Shown: one piece after another, positions 25,218-34,077 of the stretch
Layout: every line of letters begins with the position of its first letter
How positions within the stretch are numbered: position 1 is the stretch's first letter
Origin: Chloroflexota bacterium
GTDB lineage: Bacteria; Chloroflexota; UBA11872
Length of the DNA stretch: 64,000 nucleotides
Assembly: GCA_026706485.1 (NCBI GenBank)
Contig: JAPOYR010000003.1
Span: 1-64,000, forward strand
Reading direction: 5' to 3'
The notes under the pieces: model-generated
Database searches by the model: none
Told to the model about the DNA's origin: nothing
Seen by the model: only the letters and a program-made list of their open reading frames with translations
Program-made: the position numbers and the translations under genes

Positions 25218-25478
25218 TCAAGGCCCCAACCCGGCGAACGGACGTCTCGATCAGCATGCGCGCGCCTGGCGCCGACCCACCCTGGGTGAGGGCGCCTGGC
25301 CGGCGCCAACCGGCCGGAACGCGATTCGATCTGATGGGTCACGGGCGACGCCCCGCTCTCTCGACTTCCGCCACACCACGGGCGATCTCCTGCCGTTGCG
25401 CGCGTGCATGGCGTCCGGGACGCACGCTGCTGGGGTGAGGCCGCTTAGTCTACGCGCGGCCGCCGCGACGGGGACATT
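25218..25478. other. gap with G+C-rich inverted repeats
   Basis: A 261-bp gap between two minus-strand genes. It contains short self-complementary segments (for example around 25285-25318, GGCGCC and CCGG cores) but no T-run or recognised gene. Confidence 0.35.
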
Positions 25479-26222
25479 CTAGGCGGCGCGTCCGGCCGCT
25501 CCATACCTGCCGAGGGTAAACCGGATCCGAATGCGCACCAGGTCCCGCAGGACACCGAAGGCAACGAGCGTGGGCCGGAGACGCGATCCGGGATGGTCCC
25601 GCCAGGCGACGGGGATCTGCGCCACGCGGTAGCCGCGGTGCACGGCGAGCCGCAGCACCTCGACATCGAACACCCAGCGCTCGATCAGCGTGCCGCCGAA
25701 CAGATCCTTGGCCGCTTCCCGACGAAAGAACTTGAATCCGCACTGACTATCGGGGAATCCGCGCAGCCCGGCGATCGTCGGCGTAATGGCGCGAAACATC
25801 CGGGCGCCGACCCGCCGGGCCGCGGTCTGGGCGCGGAGGGTGCGACTGCGAGGCATCGCGCGCGAACCGATGACGACGTCGTAGCCGCGGTCGAAGGCTT
25901 CCAGCGCCCGGGGCAGTTCATCGAGCGGGGTTGACAGGTCCGCATCCACGAAACCGATGACGTCCGCGTCTGCGGCCAGCATCCCCGCACGCACGGCCGC
26001 ACCCTTGCCCCGCTGTCCCGGAAGAGTGATGACATCCACGGGGCGGTCTGACACCGCGTGGCTCAGGGCGACGTCGGCGGTGGCGTCGGCGCTGCCGTCA
26101 TCCACCACGATGACGTTGGCGTCGATTCCGGCCTGCGACAGGTAAGCCGCCATCGTGTCGAGGGTGTCGCCCAGGCGCCGCGCCTCGTTGTACGCCGGGA
26201 TGACGAGGGTCAGCGTGGGCAT
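25479..26222 (-). CDS. family 2 glycosyltransferase (dolichyl-phosphate mannosyltransferase-like)
   Basis: A 247-aa GT-A-fold glycosyltransferase. VIPAYNEARRL opens the domain, IVVDDGSADATADVA is the nucleotide-binding acidic motif, FVDADLSTP carries the D-x-D metal site, and GSRAMPRS and CGFKFFRREA are typical of the DPM1/GtrB-like subgroup, which moves a sugar onto a polyprenyl phosphate. No C-terminal transmembrane helices are seen, so it resembles the soluble DPM1 form. It starts at ATG 26222, 99 bp after the stop of herA on the same strand. Confidence 0.87.
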   Translation of the reverse strand: MPTLTLVIPAYNEARRLGDTLDTMAAYLSQAGIDANVIVVDDGSADATADVALSHAVSDRPVDVITLPGQRGKGAAVRAGMLAADADVIGFVDADLSTPLDELPRALEAFDRGYDVVIGSRAMPRSRTLRAQTAARRVGARMFRAITPTIAGLRGFPDSQCGFKFFRREAAKDLFGGTLIERWVFDVEVLRLAVHRGYRVAQIPVAWRDHPGSRLRPTLVAFGVLRDLVRIRIRFTLGRYGAAGRAA

Positions 26223-26321
26223 CAGCGACACGCCAAGGCGAAGCGCGTCCGGCTCGCAGCGGCCAGCAACGCGAAAGCGGTGGACATTAAGACCCTGCCT
26301 CAAGACGCGGCGCGACCGCGA

Positions 26322-28007
26322 TCACTGTATCGAGCCGAACAACCGTTCCTCGGGCGTGCGTGCGGACTCCGGGTCAGCCGCCTCGAGCGAGCGATCGACG
26401 GGCGGCAATTGTGACCGCGCCCGCCGCCATGCGTCCACCACGTCGGGCGACTCGCCGCCGTGGGGCGTGAGCCGCGGACGCACGCGACACAGCACCGTCG
26501 TGTTGACCGCCGCCCCCGCCACGATGGCCTGTCCTTTGCTCAGCGCCGGCAGCTCGGCCAGCAGCTCGCGTCCGGCGCTCTCGACCGCGCCCGCAATGGC
26601 CTGCTGATCGACGGGATTCACCACGCGCAGGATGCACTGGGTCATGCACTGGCTCAGCACATCCTGGTCGAGCTTGCCGGGACGCTGCGAAATCAGTCCC
26701 ACGGCAAACCCGAACTTGCGGCCCTCGGCCAGGATCTGCTTGAGCAGGTTGGTGGTGGGCACCTCCTCGCTAGCCGGCGCGAAGTGGTGGGCTTCCTCGA
26801 CGAGGGTGAACACCGGCGCCGGGAGGTGCTGCTCCTCGCCCGAGCCGATGCGCCCCTTGGCGGTGCCCACGCGACCGTCGAACGAGCGCCGCAGCAACGT
26901 GGCGGCGATGACTTGCTGCTCCTCGCGCGGCACTTCGTTGAGTTGCACCACGGTGCACTGTCCGGGGCGAATCAGCTCCTGCAGCGACGTGTGCTCGTAG
27001 TCGTCGAAGATGCCGTCCTGGCGGCCCAGGGTGGCGTTGAGGCGCCACATCAACGCGCGCTTGACGAGCATGTAGTCGGCGCCCTCGTCGCCGGCGTTGC
27101 GCGGGCCGCCGCTCAGCTCGACGTCGTTGACGGCTTCCGTGAGCTGCCGATACGTCCAGCGGAGTCCGCGGTCGATGCCAACGGCTCGCAGCGCCAGCCT
27201 GAGGACCTCGCGCTGCGGTCCGGACAGGCCGTGGGTCGAGCCGACAAGCTGATAGATGTCGCTCGGGTGCAGGAGGTCGCGGCGGATCTTGATCTGCTCC
27301 GGGCGCACCACCAGCGTCCGCGCGCGATAGCCCTCACCGCGGAAGCCCGGGTGGTTGGCAATCTCCTCGAGCGTGCCGTACTCCCCGTGGGGGTCGACGA
27401 TGACAACCGCCGCGCCCACCGATGGCTGCATCAACTCCTCGACGATCACGCCCGCGAGGTAGCTCTTGCCGGCGCCGGTGCCCGCGATGATGGCCAGGTG
27501 CGTGCTGGCGAACTCGTTCATGTCGAGCGTGATGGGCACGCGATCCCTGGCGCGCGTGAGCAGACTGCCGACATGTGCCGCGCCAGGCTTTCCATGCGGA
27601 TTCCGGGAGAGCGCGTGCGCCAGGTCGTCGTCCGGCACCAGATAGACGGGCCGTCCGGCGCGGGGCGCGACCCGCGGATTCACAAAGCCCAGCGCGTCGT
27701 CGAAGTAGCCCAGGACGGCGACGTCGAACTCATACAGCTCCGGCGTCGCGTGATCGAACCCGATAAGCTCCGCCACCCGGCTGGGCGGCACCTGCGGATC
27801 GGCCATGAAGGCGTCGGGATAGAGCTTGAGCGGGCGGCGCGCGTCGATGCGTCCGAGCACGGAGCGCAACTCTCCATCGACACGAGCGTCGTATGCCACG
27901 AACTCACCGATCTTGAGCTGGTCGTCGGCGTCAGGGGCGACCAGGGTGTAGGTATGCGGGGACTCACCCGGTCCCTTGGTGGTGCCGACGGGCACGGCGC
28001 CGCTCAT
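26322..28007 (-). CDS. herA: HerA-type DNA translocase/helicase
   Basis: A 561-aa hexameric ATPase of the FtsK-HerA superfamily that drives DNA-end resection with NurA. Residues about 15-120 look like the HAS-barrel (NurA docking) domain. Walker A GTGAGKS is at 176-182, Walker B VVIVDPHGEY at 201-210, the sensor strand TLVEEAHHFAP at 401-411, and LISQRPGKLD at 438-447 supplies the Arg finger region. The length and order match archaeal HerA. It is the last gene of a five-gene operon, overlapping the previous gene by 4 nt. Confidence 0.92.
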   Translation of the reverse strand: MSGAVPVGTTKGPGESPHTYTLVAPDADDQLKIGEFVAYDARVDGELRSVLGRIDARRPLKLYPDAFMADPQVPPSRVAELIGFDHATPELYEFDVAVLGYFDDALGFVNPRVAPRAGRPVYLVPDDDLAHALSRNPHGKPGAAHVGSLLTRARDRVPITLDMNEFASTHLAIIAGTGAGKSYLAGVIVEELMQPSVGAAVVIVDPHGEYGTLEEIANHPGFRGEGYRARTLVVRPEQIKIRRDLLHPSDIYQLVGSTHGLSGPQREVLRLALRAVGIDRGLRWTYRQLTEAVNDVELSGGPRNAGDEGADYMLVKRALMWRLNATLGRQDGIFDDYEHTSLQELIRPGQCTVVQLNEVPREEQQVIAATLLRRSFDGRVGTAKGRIGSGEEQHLPAPVFTLVEEAHHFAPASEEVPTTNLLKQILAEGRKFGFAVGLISQRPGKLDQDVLSQCMTQCILRVVNPVDQQAIAGAVESAGRELLAELPALSKGQAIVAGAAVNTTVLCRVRPRLTPHGGESPDVVDAWRRARSQLPPVDRSLEAADPESARTPEERLFGSIQ

Positions 28008-28588
28008 CCGGCCGCCTCGATGCGCGTGCGCCAGGCGATGGAATCCCGCAGCACGGCCACCGCGCCCGCGTGAGCCGGAAACGCTTCGACCAGGCGCTGG
28101 GTGATCGCCAGGGCCAGCTCCGAGGTCAGCGGGTGTCCGTGGGCCAGCAGCAGCGGCAGATAGGCCGCCCGCAACCCGTTGTCCGCGCTATGGAAGGCCT
28201 CGAACTCGGCATCGTCCAACCGGTGAACCGCATCCCCGACGCTGAGGGCATGGGCCACCACGCCCTGGGTGACCTCGCCGGCGGCGGACCGCGAGCCGAG
28301 GAGCAGCACCCCGATCAGGGTTGCGGTTTCGGGCAACTGGTCGGGGGCGAGCGTTTGCAGCTCGGTGCTGGTGGTCAACCGGGGCCCGAGCGCGCCAAAC
28401 TCGGGGTTGACCAGCGTGGCGTCGAACACGACGCCGATGGCCGAGTCGCCGGCGGACCGCGGAACGGCCACGAAGGTGCCGAAGGCGTAGTCGCCGGGCT
28501 CGGGTGCGACATCGACCTCGCCGGGGCGATCAACCTGCGCCACGTACTCCACGTGCGAGTTGGATTTCACGATCCTCGCGAGCTTCAT
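28004..28588 (-). CDS. unassigned 194-aa protein between nurA and herA, HAS-barrel-like N-terminus
   Basis: A 194-aa protein with no recognised family. The first 100 residues are rich in short beta strands (LARIVKSNSHVEYVAQV, then GDYAFGTFVAVP and IGVVFDATLVNPEFG) and resemble in pattern the HAS-barrel seen at the start of HerA. The second half is helical, ending in AFPAHAGAVAVLRDSIAWRTRI. There is no Walker or nuclease motif. It overlaps nurA and herA by 4 nt on each side, so all three are coupled and a structural or regulatory role in the resection complex is likely by inference. The start is ATG 28588; the longer frame to 28786 is an antisense-like extension. Confidence 0.75.
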   Translation of the reverse strand: MKLARIVKSNSHVEYVAQVDRPGEVDVAPEPGDYAFGTFVAVPRSAGDSAIGVVFDATLVNPEFGALGPRLTTSTELQTLAPDQLPETATLIGVLLLGSRSAAGEVTQGVVAHALSVGDAVHRLDDAEFEAFHSADNGLRAAYLPLLLAHGHPLTSELALAITQRLVEAFPAHAGAVAVLRDSIAWRTRIEAAG

Positions 28589-29757
28589 CGGCGCCGCCGC
28601 TTGCTCGCCGATTTCCCGGACAGATAGGCGTCCAGGCCGTTGCGGTCGGCGAACTCCTGGAACAGCGCGTGGAACCGGTCGCGGTCGGCCTGGGTCAGCA
28701 CCGCCAGCGCGTCGGCAGTCTCGGCGGCATAGGGGTAGCCGTCGGCCTGGGCCACGATCTCGGCGCGGACGACGTCGGTCATCCATTCAGTGCGGTCGGC
28801 CTCGACCACCCAGCGGGGAAACTCGAGCCGCGCGGGGCGGCGGCGGGACGAGGCGCGCAGGTAGAGAAAAGCCACCGACCGCTCGTGCTCGCCATAGCCT
28901 TCCAAGCCCGTGTCGCGCGCGCTGATGAACGCCGGCGTGCGCGCGCCCCACGGGGCGTGCGGCAGCCAGACACCGTCGGTGACGCGGCGCGGCGGCTCGA
29001 TGTTGCGCGCCGCCGCCACCATGGCGCCCAGGTCCCGCGCGCGGCTGGCGTCGATATATCCCACCACCGGCACCGCAAACGTTTCGGAGGCTTCCAGCAA
29101 GCGCACCACCGCCGCCACGTAACGCCGGCGCAGGTCAGGGTTCCTGACGAACGAGGCGATCAGACTGCCGTCGAAAATCGCTACCCGCTCCGACTCCGCG
29201 CCGGAGTCTTCGATCCACTCGGTCAGGGCCGCGCACTCGGCCTCGAACCGGCGCAGGTCCACGAGCTCGCGCGGATGGCTCTCCTGGTTGTCGGCGCCGT
29301 AGAGGTCCGTGGCCGGGATGGCCTCGAAGTGCAGGTCCTTGGAGTAGGCGTCCTTGGCGTGACCGTTCACGAAACGGCCGATCTGCACCGCGCCCACGTC
29401 GATCGACCACTCAGAGGATGGGTAGATCTGGCTCCCGTCCACGGCGCAGGTGGTGACGCCGGTGAGCGTGCGCATGGCCCAGGCGCGCCAGGATTCATGG
29501 GTGTCGCCGGCGTTGGCGGTGAATGGCCGCCACCACGCGCCGCCGGGCGTCGTGTCCCATTCATGGGTGGGATAGGCGCCCTCGGCCTCATCAAGGCCCC
29601 CGAGCGCATCGCCAAGCGCCTGGGCCGTGAGGCCGCGCACAACTCCCGCGCTGCGGCGCAGGCCGCCAAGCTCGTGCGCAAACGCCTGGTCGAGGGTGAG
29701 GAAGTCATCGCGCCGGCTCTCCAGCGCCTCGATCACTTTGGTCCGCGACAGCGTCAT
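28585..29757 (-). CDS. nurA: NurA-type nuclease
   Basis: A 390-aa protein of the NurA family, a Mn-dependent 5'-3' exonuclease working with HerA. The first catalytic Asp is in CAVDGSQIYP (DGSQ 107-110), the second conserved block is VAIFDGSLIASF at about 192-203, and GYIDASRARDL follows. The C-terminal region contains RLEFPRWV, the conserved closing strand, and ends in a basic tail. It overlaps rad50 upstream (29754-29757) and the 194-aa gene downstream, both by 4 nt. Confidence 0.88.
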   Translation of the reverse strand: MTLSRTKVIEALESRRDDFLTLDQAFAHELGGLRRSAGVVRGLTAQALGDALGGLDEAEGAYPTHEWDTTPGGAWWRPFTANAGDTHESWRAWAMRTLTGVTTCAVDGSQIYPSSEWSIDVGAVQIGRFVNGHAKDAYSKDLHFEAIPATDLYGADNQESHPRELVDLRRFEAECAALTEWIEDSGAESERVAIFDGSLIASFVRNPDLRRRYVAAVVRLLEASETFAVPVVGYIDASRARDLGAMVAAARNIEPPRRVTDGVWLPHAPWGARTPAFISARDTGLEGYGEHERSVAFLYLRASSRRRPARLEFPRWVVEADRTEWMTDVVRAEIVAQADGYPYAAETADALAVLTQADRDRFHALFQEFADRNGLDAYLSGKSASKRRRR

Positions 29758-32687
29758 GCGACTTCGACCCGACTCTCGCCGTTGACCTTGCGCACGTGAA
29801 TCACGTGGTCGAGCATCCGCTCGAAGCTGTCGTCGTGGGTGATGACCACGAGCTGCTTGAAGCCGCGCACGCGGAGGATCTGCTCGGCCAGGTTGGTGCG
29901 GCGGGTGTCGTCGAGATTTTGCGTCGGCTCGTCGAAGAAGGCGACGTCAATGTGGAGCAGCTCGCGCAGCAGCGCCAGCCGCACCGCCAGTGCGGCGGTC
30001 ATCTGCTCGCCCCCGGAAAGCTGGGTGAAGCCGCGGGTGTGCCCGCCGCGCTCCAAGACGATGTCGTAGTCGGGGGTCCAGCGAAGGCGTCCGGCACGGT
30101 CGCCGAGCACTTCGCCGAAGATCTCGTCCGCCGCCTCGCTCACGTCGGCCAGCAACGCCTCGGTGACCAAAGGGCCGGCAGTCCGCAGCACGCCGCGCAT
30201 AAGCTCCGTGCGCTCGCGCAAGGCCTTCGCTCGGGCGACCGCACGGTTCTCGACATCCAGCCGGCGCGCGACTTCCAAGAGTTTGTCCAGTACCTCTTGG
30301 CGCTCGGCTATCCGATCGGCGAGGGTCTTGGATTGGCGGTTGAGGTCCGCCACGTATTCAATGGCCGCCTTGTGAGCTTCGCGCGCCGACTCCCGCGCCG
30401 CGGGATCGGCCAAGGCGCCCAGCCTGGCCGCCACGCCCCAGGCGTCCGCCGTGCTGGTCACAGCGTCGCGGACCTGCGCCTGGATTTGCCGGAGGCGCTC
30501 GGCGCGCCGCTCGGTCTCACCCGCCAGGCGCTCGTGCTGGAGATAGCGCTCGTGGCCGGCGCGAGATGCGTGCAACTTCCGTTGGGCAGCCTGGACCTCC
30601 GCGAGGCGCGGTTCGAGCTCGCGCAGCGCCGCGTCGGCGGCGACCCGCGCCGCACTGGCTAGCTCGGCCGCTGCGTCCGCTTGCTGCGCGGCCTGCGCTC
30701 TGGCGTCCCGCTCGCCAGCCAGCGCCTGGGCCTGGACCAACCTGCCCTGAGCGCCGACATGGGGCTGGAGGGCTTGCTCCGCGTCCGCCAGCTCGCCGGT
30801 CAGCCGCGCGGCCTCGTCGGCGGCTTGCCGGAATTCCGCCAGCGATTCAAGCGCGCCGAGCAGTCGCCGAGCCGCGCCGAGCAGGTGATCGGGCCGCACC
30901 TCGGGCGGCAACTTGATTTCAGCCGATTCGGTGGCCGCGGCGAGCGCCTCCGCGTCCTCCCCCTGGGCCGCCGTCGACACCGGGCCCAGGGCCTCGAGCA
31001 CGGCCTGCGCCGCGGCACGGTTGCGCTGCGCGGCTTCCAGGGCATCGTGGCGCGCCGGCAAATCGCCCATGCGCCGCTCGGCATCCTCGGCGTCGCGCAC
31101 CGCCGTCTGCGCGGCAGCCTCACCGTTCGCCAACTGCTCGAGGCGGCGCTGGTGGCTCGAGGCGCGCTGCCGGAAGACCAGCGCCACATCCGGAACATCC
31201 GCCAGATTGCGGCATTCGGAGTCGAAGAAGGGACAGACGCGCGTTTGTTCCAGCAGCGCCGCCGCCTCGTCGTCAGCCTCCATGACCGCCGTCACGCTGG
31301 CGCGTTGGGCTCGCACCTGCTGCAGGGCCTCATGCCGCGTGGCGAGCTGATCGACGAGCGGCTTCAACCCGGACGCCTCGTCCCACTCGGCTTCGAGTCG
31401 TCGGACCTGCGCTTGCGCTGTCTCGACGTCCGCGGCGAAGCGCCTGAACCCCTCATCGAAATCGACTCGCGCTTCTGCAACCTGCGCTTGTGCGCGGTCG
31501 GCGCTAGCCGCGGTCGCTCGCGCCACCGCGAGGCGACCGTTCAGTTCTTGGACGGTTGCCGCCGCTTCCGTCTCCGCGGCGGCGGCATCGGCAAGCGCCC
31601 CTAGCCCATCGGCGGCCGCCTTGGCCTCTAGCAGCGACTGCCGCGCCTGATCGCGGGCAACCGAGGCGCGGGTTTCGTCCGCCTGCAGCGACGAGAGCCA
31701 TTCGCGCAGGACATCGCGCTCGCCGCCCACGTCCCCCAGCTTCCTGATCTCGTCCTGCGCCGCGGCATAGGCCGCATGGTCGGTGCGGGACGCGTCGACC
31801 TCGTCCGCCGCGCGTCGCGCCTCGGCCACCTGGCGCTCGGCGTCGCGCGCGGCCTGCTGAAGCATCAGGAGCTGCGAGTCGGCAAGCTCGGCCGCTGCGA
31901 ATCCGGCCTTGGCCGCGTCCGCATCCGCGTCATGTCGCTGCGCGGCCGCTTGGGCCTGGTCCAGCTTGCCCTGGGCTTCAGTGCGCTGCTGTGCGACGTC
32001 CCGGCCCTCGCGCTGCGCTTCGGCCAGCGCCGATTCCGCCTCGGGCCGGCGCTGCAATTGGAGCTCGAGTTCGTTGGCCGTGGTTTCGTGCGCGACGCGC
32101 CGCTTGTCGAAGTGGTTGAGCAGCGGGCGAAGGTCATCGACCGCCCGCTTGAACTCGTCGACGCGCAGGATCGGGTCGAAGCGCTCGCGGCGCAGGCTCG
32201 GGGTATCCAGGAAGTCCGCGGTGAGCCGGCCCTGCGGCACGCCGACGACGCGGTCGAACACCTCGTCCGGCCCGGTGAATCCCGCCACGCCCAGATGCTG
32301 CGCCAGGAACGCCTCCACGTCGTCGGCGCGTTCCTCGAACACGCGTCGCTGCTCGACGTCGAAAATCTCCGAGTCCATCGACGCGTGGGGCGACAGCGCC
32401 CCGGTGCCGCGGGCGCGCGTGCGGTGCAGACTGCGGGTCACGCGGTAGCGCCGCTCGTCCAGCCCCGAGGTGAACTCGATCGCTATCGAGGCATCCGTCG
32501 CGCCATGTCGCATGACGCTGGCAAGGGGGCGTGGGCGGGCATCGAACACGCCGAGTCCAATGGCCTGGAGAATCGCCGTCTTACCCGCGCCGTTGTCGCC
32601 CACGATGGCGGTGAGGCCGGACGCCATGTCGATGACCGCCGAGGCGAAGCTCTTGAAGTTGGTGAGTTCGATGCGGTGGATCAGCAT
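29754..32687 (-). CDS. Rad50/SbcC-like SMC ATPase
   Basis: A 977-aa ABC-type SMC protein. The N-terminal Walker A is GDNGAGKT (30-37), with a Q-loop VGVPQGRLTADFL near 150. A long coiled coil of about 190-850 is rich in Ala, Gln, Glu and Arg. Near its middle lies CPFFDSEC (485-492), in the place of the Rad50 zinc hook but with six residues between the cysteines. The C-terminal signature is LSGGEQ (890-895), with Walker B AFFDEPTQNLDD and the D-loop. Its partner Mre11 is encoded one base upstream. It tethers DNA ends and gates the nuclease. The start is ATG 32687, not the longer frame to 32900. Confidence 0.92.
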   Translation of the reverse strand: MLIHRIELTNFKSFASAVIDMASGLTAIVGDNGAGKTAILQAIGLGVFDARPRPLASVMRHGATDASIAIEFTSGLDERRYRVTRSLHRTRARGTGALSPHASMDSEIFDVEQRRVFEERADDVEAFLAQHLGVAGFTGPDEVFDRVVGVPQGRLTADFLDTPSLRRERFDPILRVDEFKRAVDDLRPLLNHFDKRRVAHETTANELELQLQRRPEAESALAEAQREGRDVAQQRTEAQGKLDQAQAAAQRHDADADAAKAGFAAAELADSQLLMLQQAARDAERQVAEARRAADEVDASRTDHAAYAAAQDEIRKLGDVGGERDVLREWLSSLQADETRASVARDQARQSLLEAKAAADGLGALADAAAAETEAAATVQELNGRLAVARATAASADRAQAQVAEARVDFDEGFRRFAADVETAQAQVRRLEAEWDEASGLKPLVDQLATRHEALQQVRAQRASVTAVMEADDEAAALLEQTRVCPFFDSECRNLADVPDVALVFRQRASSHQRRLEQLANGEAAAQTAVRDAEDAERRMGDLPARHDALEAAQRNRAAAQAVLEALGPVSTAAQGEDAEALAAATESAEIKLPPEVRPDHLLGAARRLLGALESLAEFRQAADEAARLTGELADAEQALQPHVGAQGRLVQAQALAGERDARAQAAQQADAAAELASAARVAADAALRELEPRLAEVQAAQRKLHASRAGHERYLQHERLAGETERRAERLRQIQAQVRDAVTSTADAWGVAARLGALADPAARESAREAHKAAIEYVADLNRQSKTLADRIAERQEVLDKLLEVARRLDVENRAVARAKALRERTELMRGVLRTAGPLVTEALLADVSEAADEIFGEVLGDRAGRLRWTPDYDIVLERGGHTRGFTQLSGGEQMTAALAVRLALLRELLHIDVAFFDEPTQNLDDTRRTNLAEQILRVRGFKQLVVITHDDSFERMLDHVIHVRKVNGESRVEVA

Positions 32688-32688
32688 G

Positions 32689-33978
32689 TCAGGGCAGCGT
32701 GGCCTCCACGATCGACGCCAGGGCCTCCTCGTCTTGCCCCTCGAGGACCGTGCGCTTGAGCTCCAGCGTGCGCTCGGCCAGCGTCTCGGCCTGGGCCGCC
32801 ACAGCCGGCTCTTGGGCCAGCAGCTCGCGCACGACGTCACGCTCAATCTGTTCCCGCGACCCGCTGCCGACGCGCACCCCGGCGCCCAGCGTGCGCTCAA
32901 CGTCCAGGGTCACGCGGGCGTGCAGCGGATCGAAGTGCTCCTGGACGAGCTCTAGCAGCGCCGCCTGATCCAGCGCCGCCCGCTCAAACCCCAGCTCCCC
33001 GCGCAGCACAATTTCGACCATCGGACGAGGTCCCGAGGTCGCCGACGGCGGATCGAGGGCCACGGCGACTCTCTCCCGCAGCGCCGCAGAGCTTTCGGCG
33101 CCGGTGACGTCGATGGCGAGACGCACGAACGGCCGGCGCTCGACCACGTCGTCGCGAAACCGCGCGTCGACTCGCGGGCGATCCCCAAATTCCACCGTGA
33201 CGTCGTACAGCCCGCGCTCGCGTCCCGCGCCGGCCAAGCCTGGCTCGCCCATCAGCCCTTCCGTGACGCTGTGGGCCTCGAGCGCGCCGGGGTTGAAGAT
33301 CCAGGGATCCGCGACGGGAACCTCGTAGCGGTAGTGGATGTGCCCCAGGGCCAGGTGGTCGGCGACGCCGCGCAGTTTCAGCACGTCGGCGGCGCCGACG
33401 CCTCCCTGACCGCCTGGCGACTCTTCATCCACCCCCGTGTGCAGCACGCCGACGCGGAACTGCACGCCGTCCGCGGGCGCCGCCTGCGCCGCCTCGATCA
33501 CCCGGGGCAGGTGGTCGGCCAAACGCGCGCCCAGGTATTCCACGCCGAAGATGCGCACCGGCCCGATGTCCGTATAGGCCCCGTGACCGCGCTCGGCGGT
33601 CCAGGGCCGCCACTTCAGCCCTTCGCGCTCCGGATCGACCTGCTGCAGCAAGCGGAGCCGGTTGCTCCGGCTGAGTTGCCAGAGCCAGGAGCGCTCGCCG
33701 CGGCGAAACCAGCGCTCGTGGTTGCCCTCGACGGCGACCACCGGGATCCCGTCGTGCGCGAGCAGGGCCAGGCCGGCGTCGGCGTCGGCATAGGTTCGCG
33801 GATCGATGGACTTGGAGTCGAACAGGTCGCCGGCCAGGATCACGAAGTCCGGCCGCACCTCACGGCAATACGCAATGACGCTGCCAAAGGCGCGGGTGAA
33901 ATCCTCGGCGCGCTCGGCCAGGCCGTATTGCCGAAAGCCCAGGTGCACGTCGGCGAAATGGACGAATCGAACCTGCAT
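32689..33978 (-). CDS. Mre11/SbcD-like nuclease
   Basis: A 429-aa metallophosphoesterase nuclease. All five motifs are seen: ADVHLG (9-14), GDLFDS (50-55), GNHER (85-89), LHTG (179-182) and GHIH (212-215), giving the two-metal site. The region after residue 260 is the capping domain, and the C-terminal helices would bind the Rad50 coiled-coil base. It acts as 3'-5' exonuclease and endonuclease in double-strand break processing. It is the first gene of the mre11-rad50-nurA-orf-herA operon; only one base separates its TGA from the rad50 ATG. Confidence 0.92.
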   Translation of the reverse strand: MQVRFVHFADVHLGFRQYGLAERAEDFTRAFGSVIAYCREVRPDFVILAGDLFDSKSIDPRTYADADAGLALLAHDGIPVVAVEGNHERWFRRGERSWLWQLSRSNRLRLLQQVDPEREGLKWRPWTAERGHGAYTDIGPVRIFGVEYLGARLADHLPRVIEAAQAAPADGVQFRVGVLHTGVDEESPGGQGGVGAADVLKLRGVADHLALGHIHYRYEVPVADPWIFNPGALEAHSVTEGLMGEPGLAGAGRERGLYDVTVEFGDRPRVDARFRDDVVERRPFVRLAIDVTGAESSAALRERVAVALDPPSATSGPRPMVEIVLRGELGFERAALDQAALLELVQEHFDPLHARVTLDVERTLGAGVRVGSGSREQIERDVVRELLAQEPAVAAQAETLAERTLELKRTVLEGQDEEALASIVEATLP

Positions 33979-34077
33979 CCCGCGCTACGGTATCACGCCG
34001 AACATAAAACGAACGCCACGCCGCCGGGAGCACGCCGACAGCCGGCTGGTCGCCCCGCGAAGGCCGGACCCGCGGCT

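Noticed and set aside
26460-28073. 537-codon plus-strand frame
   Set aside because: Antisense to herA, whose Walker motifs are unambiguous.
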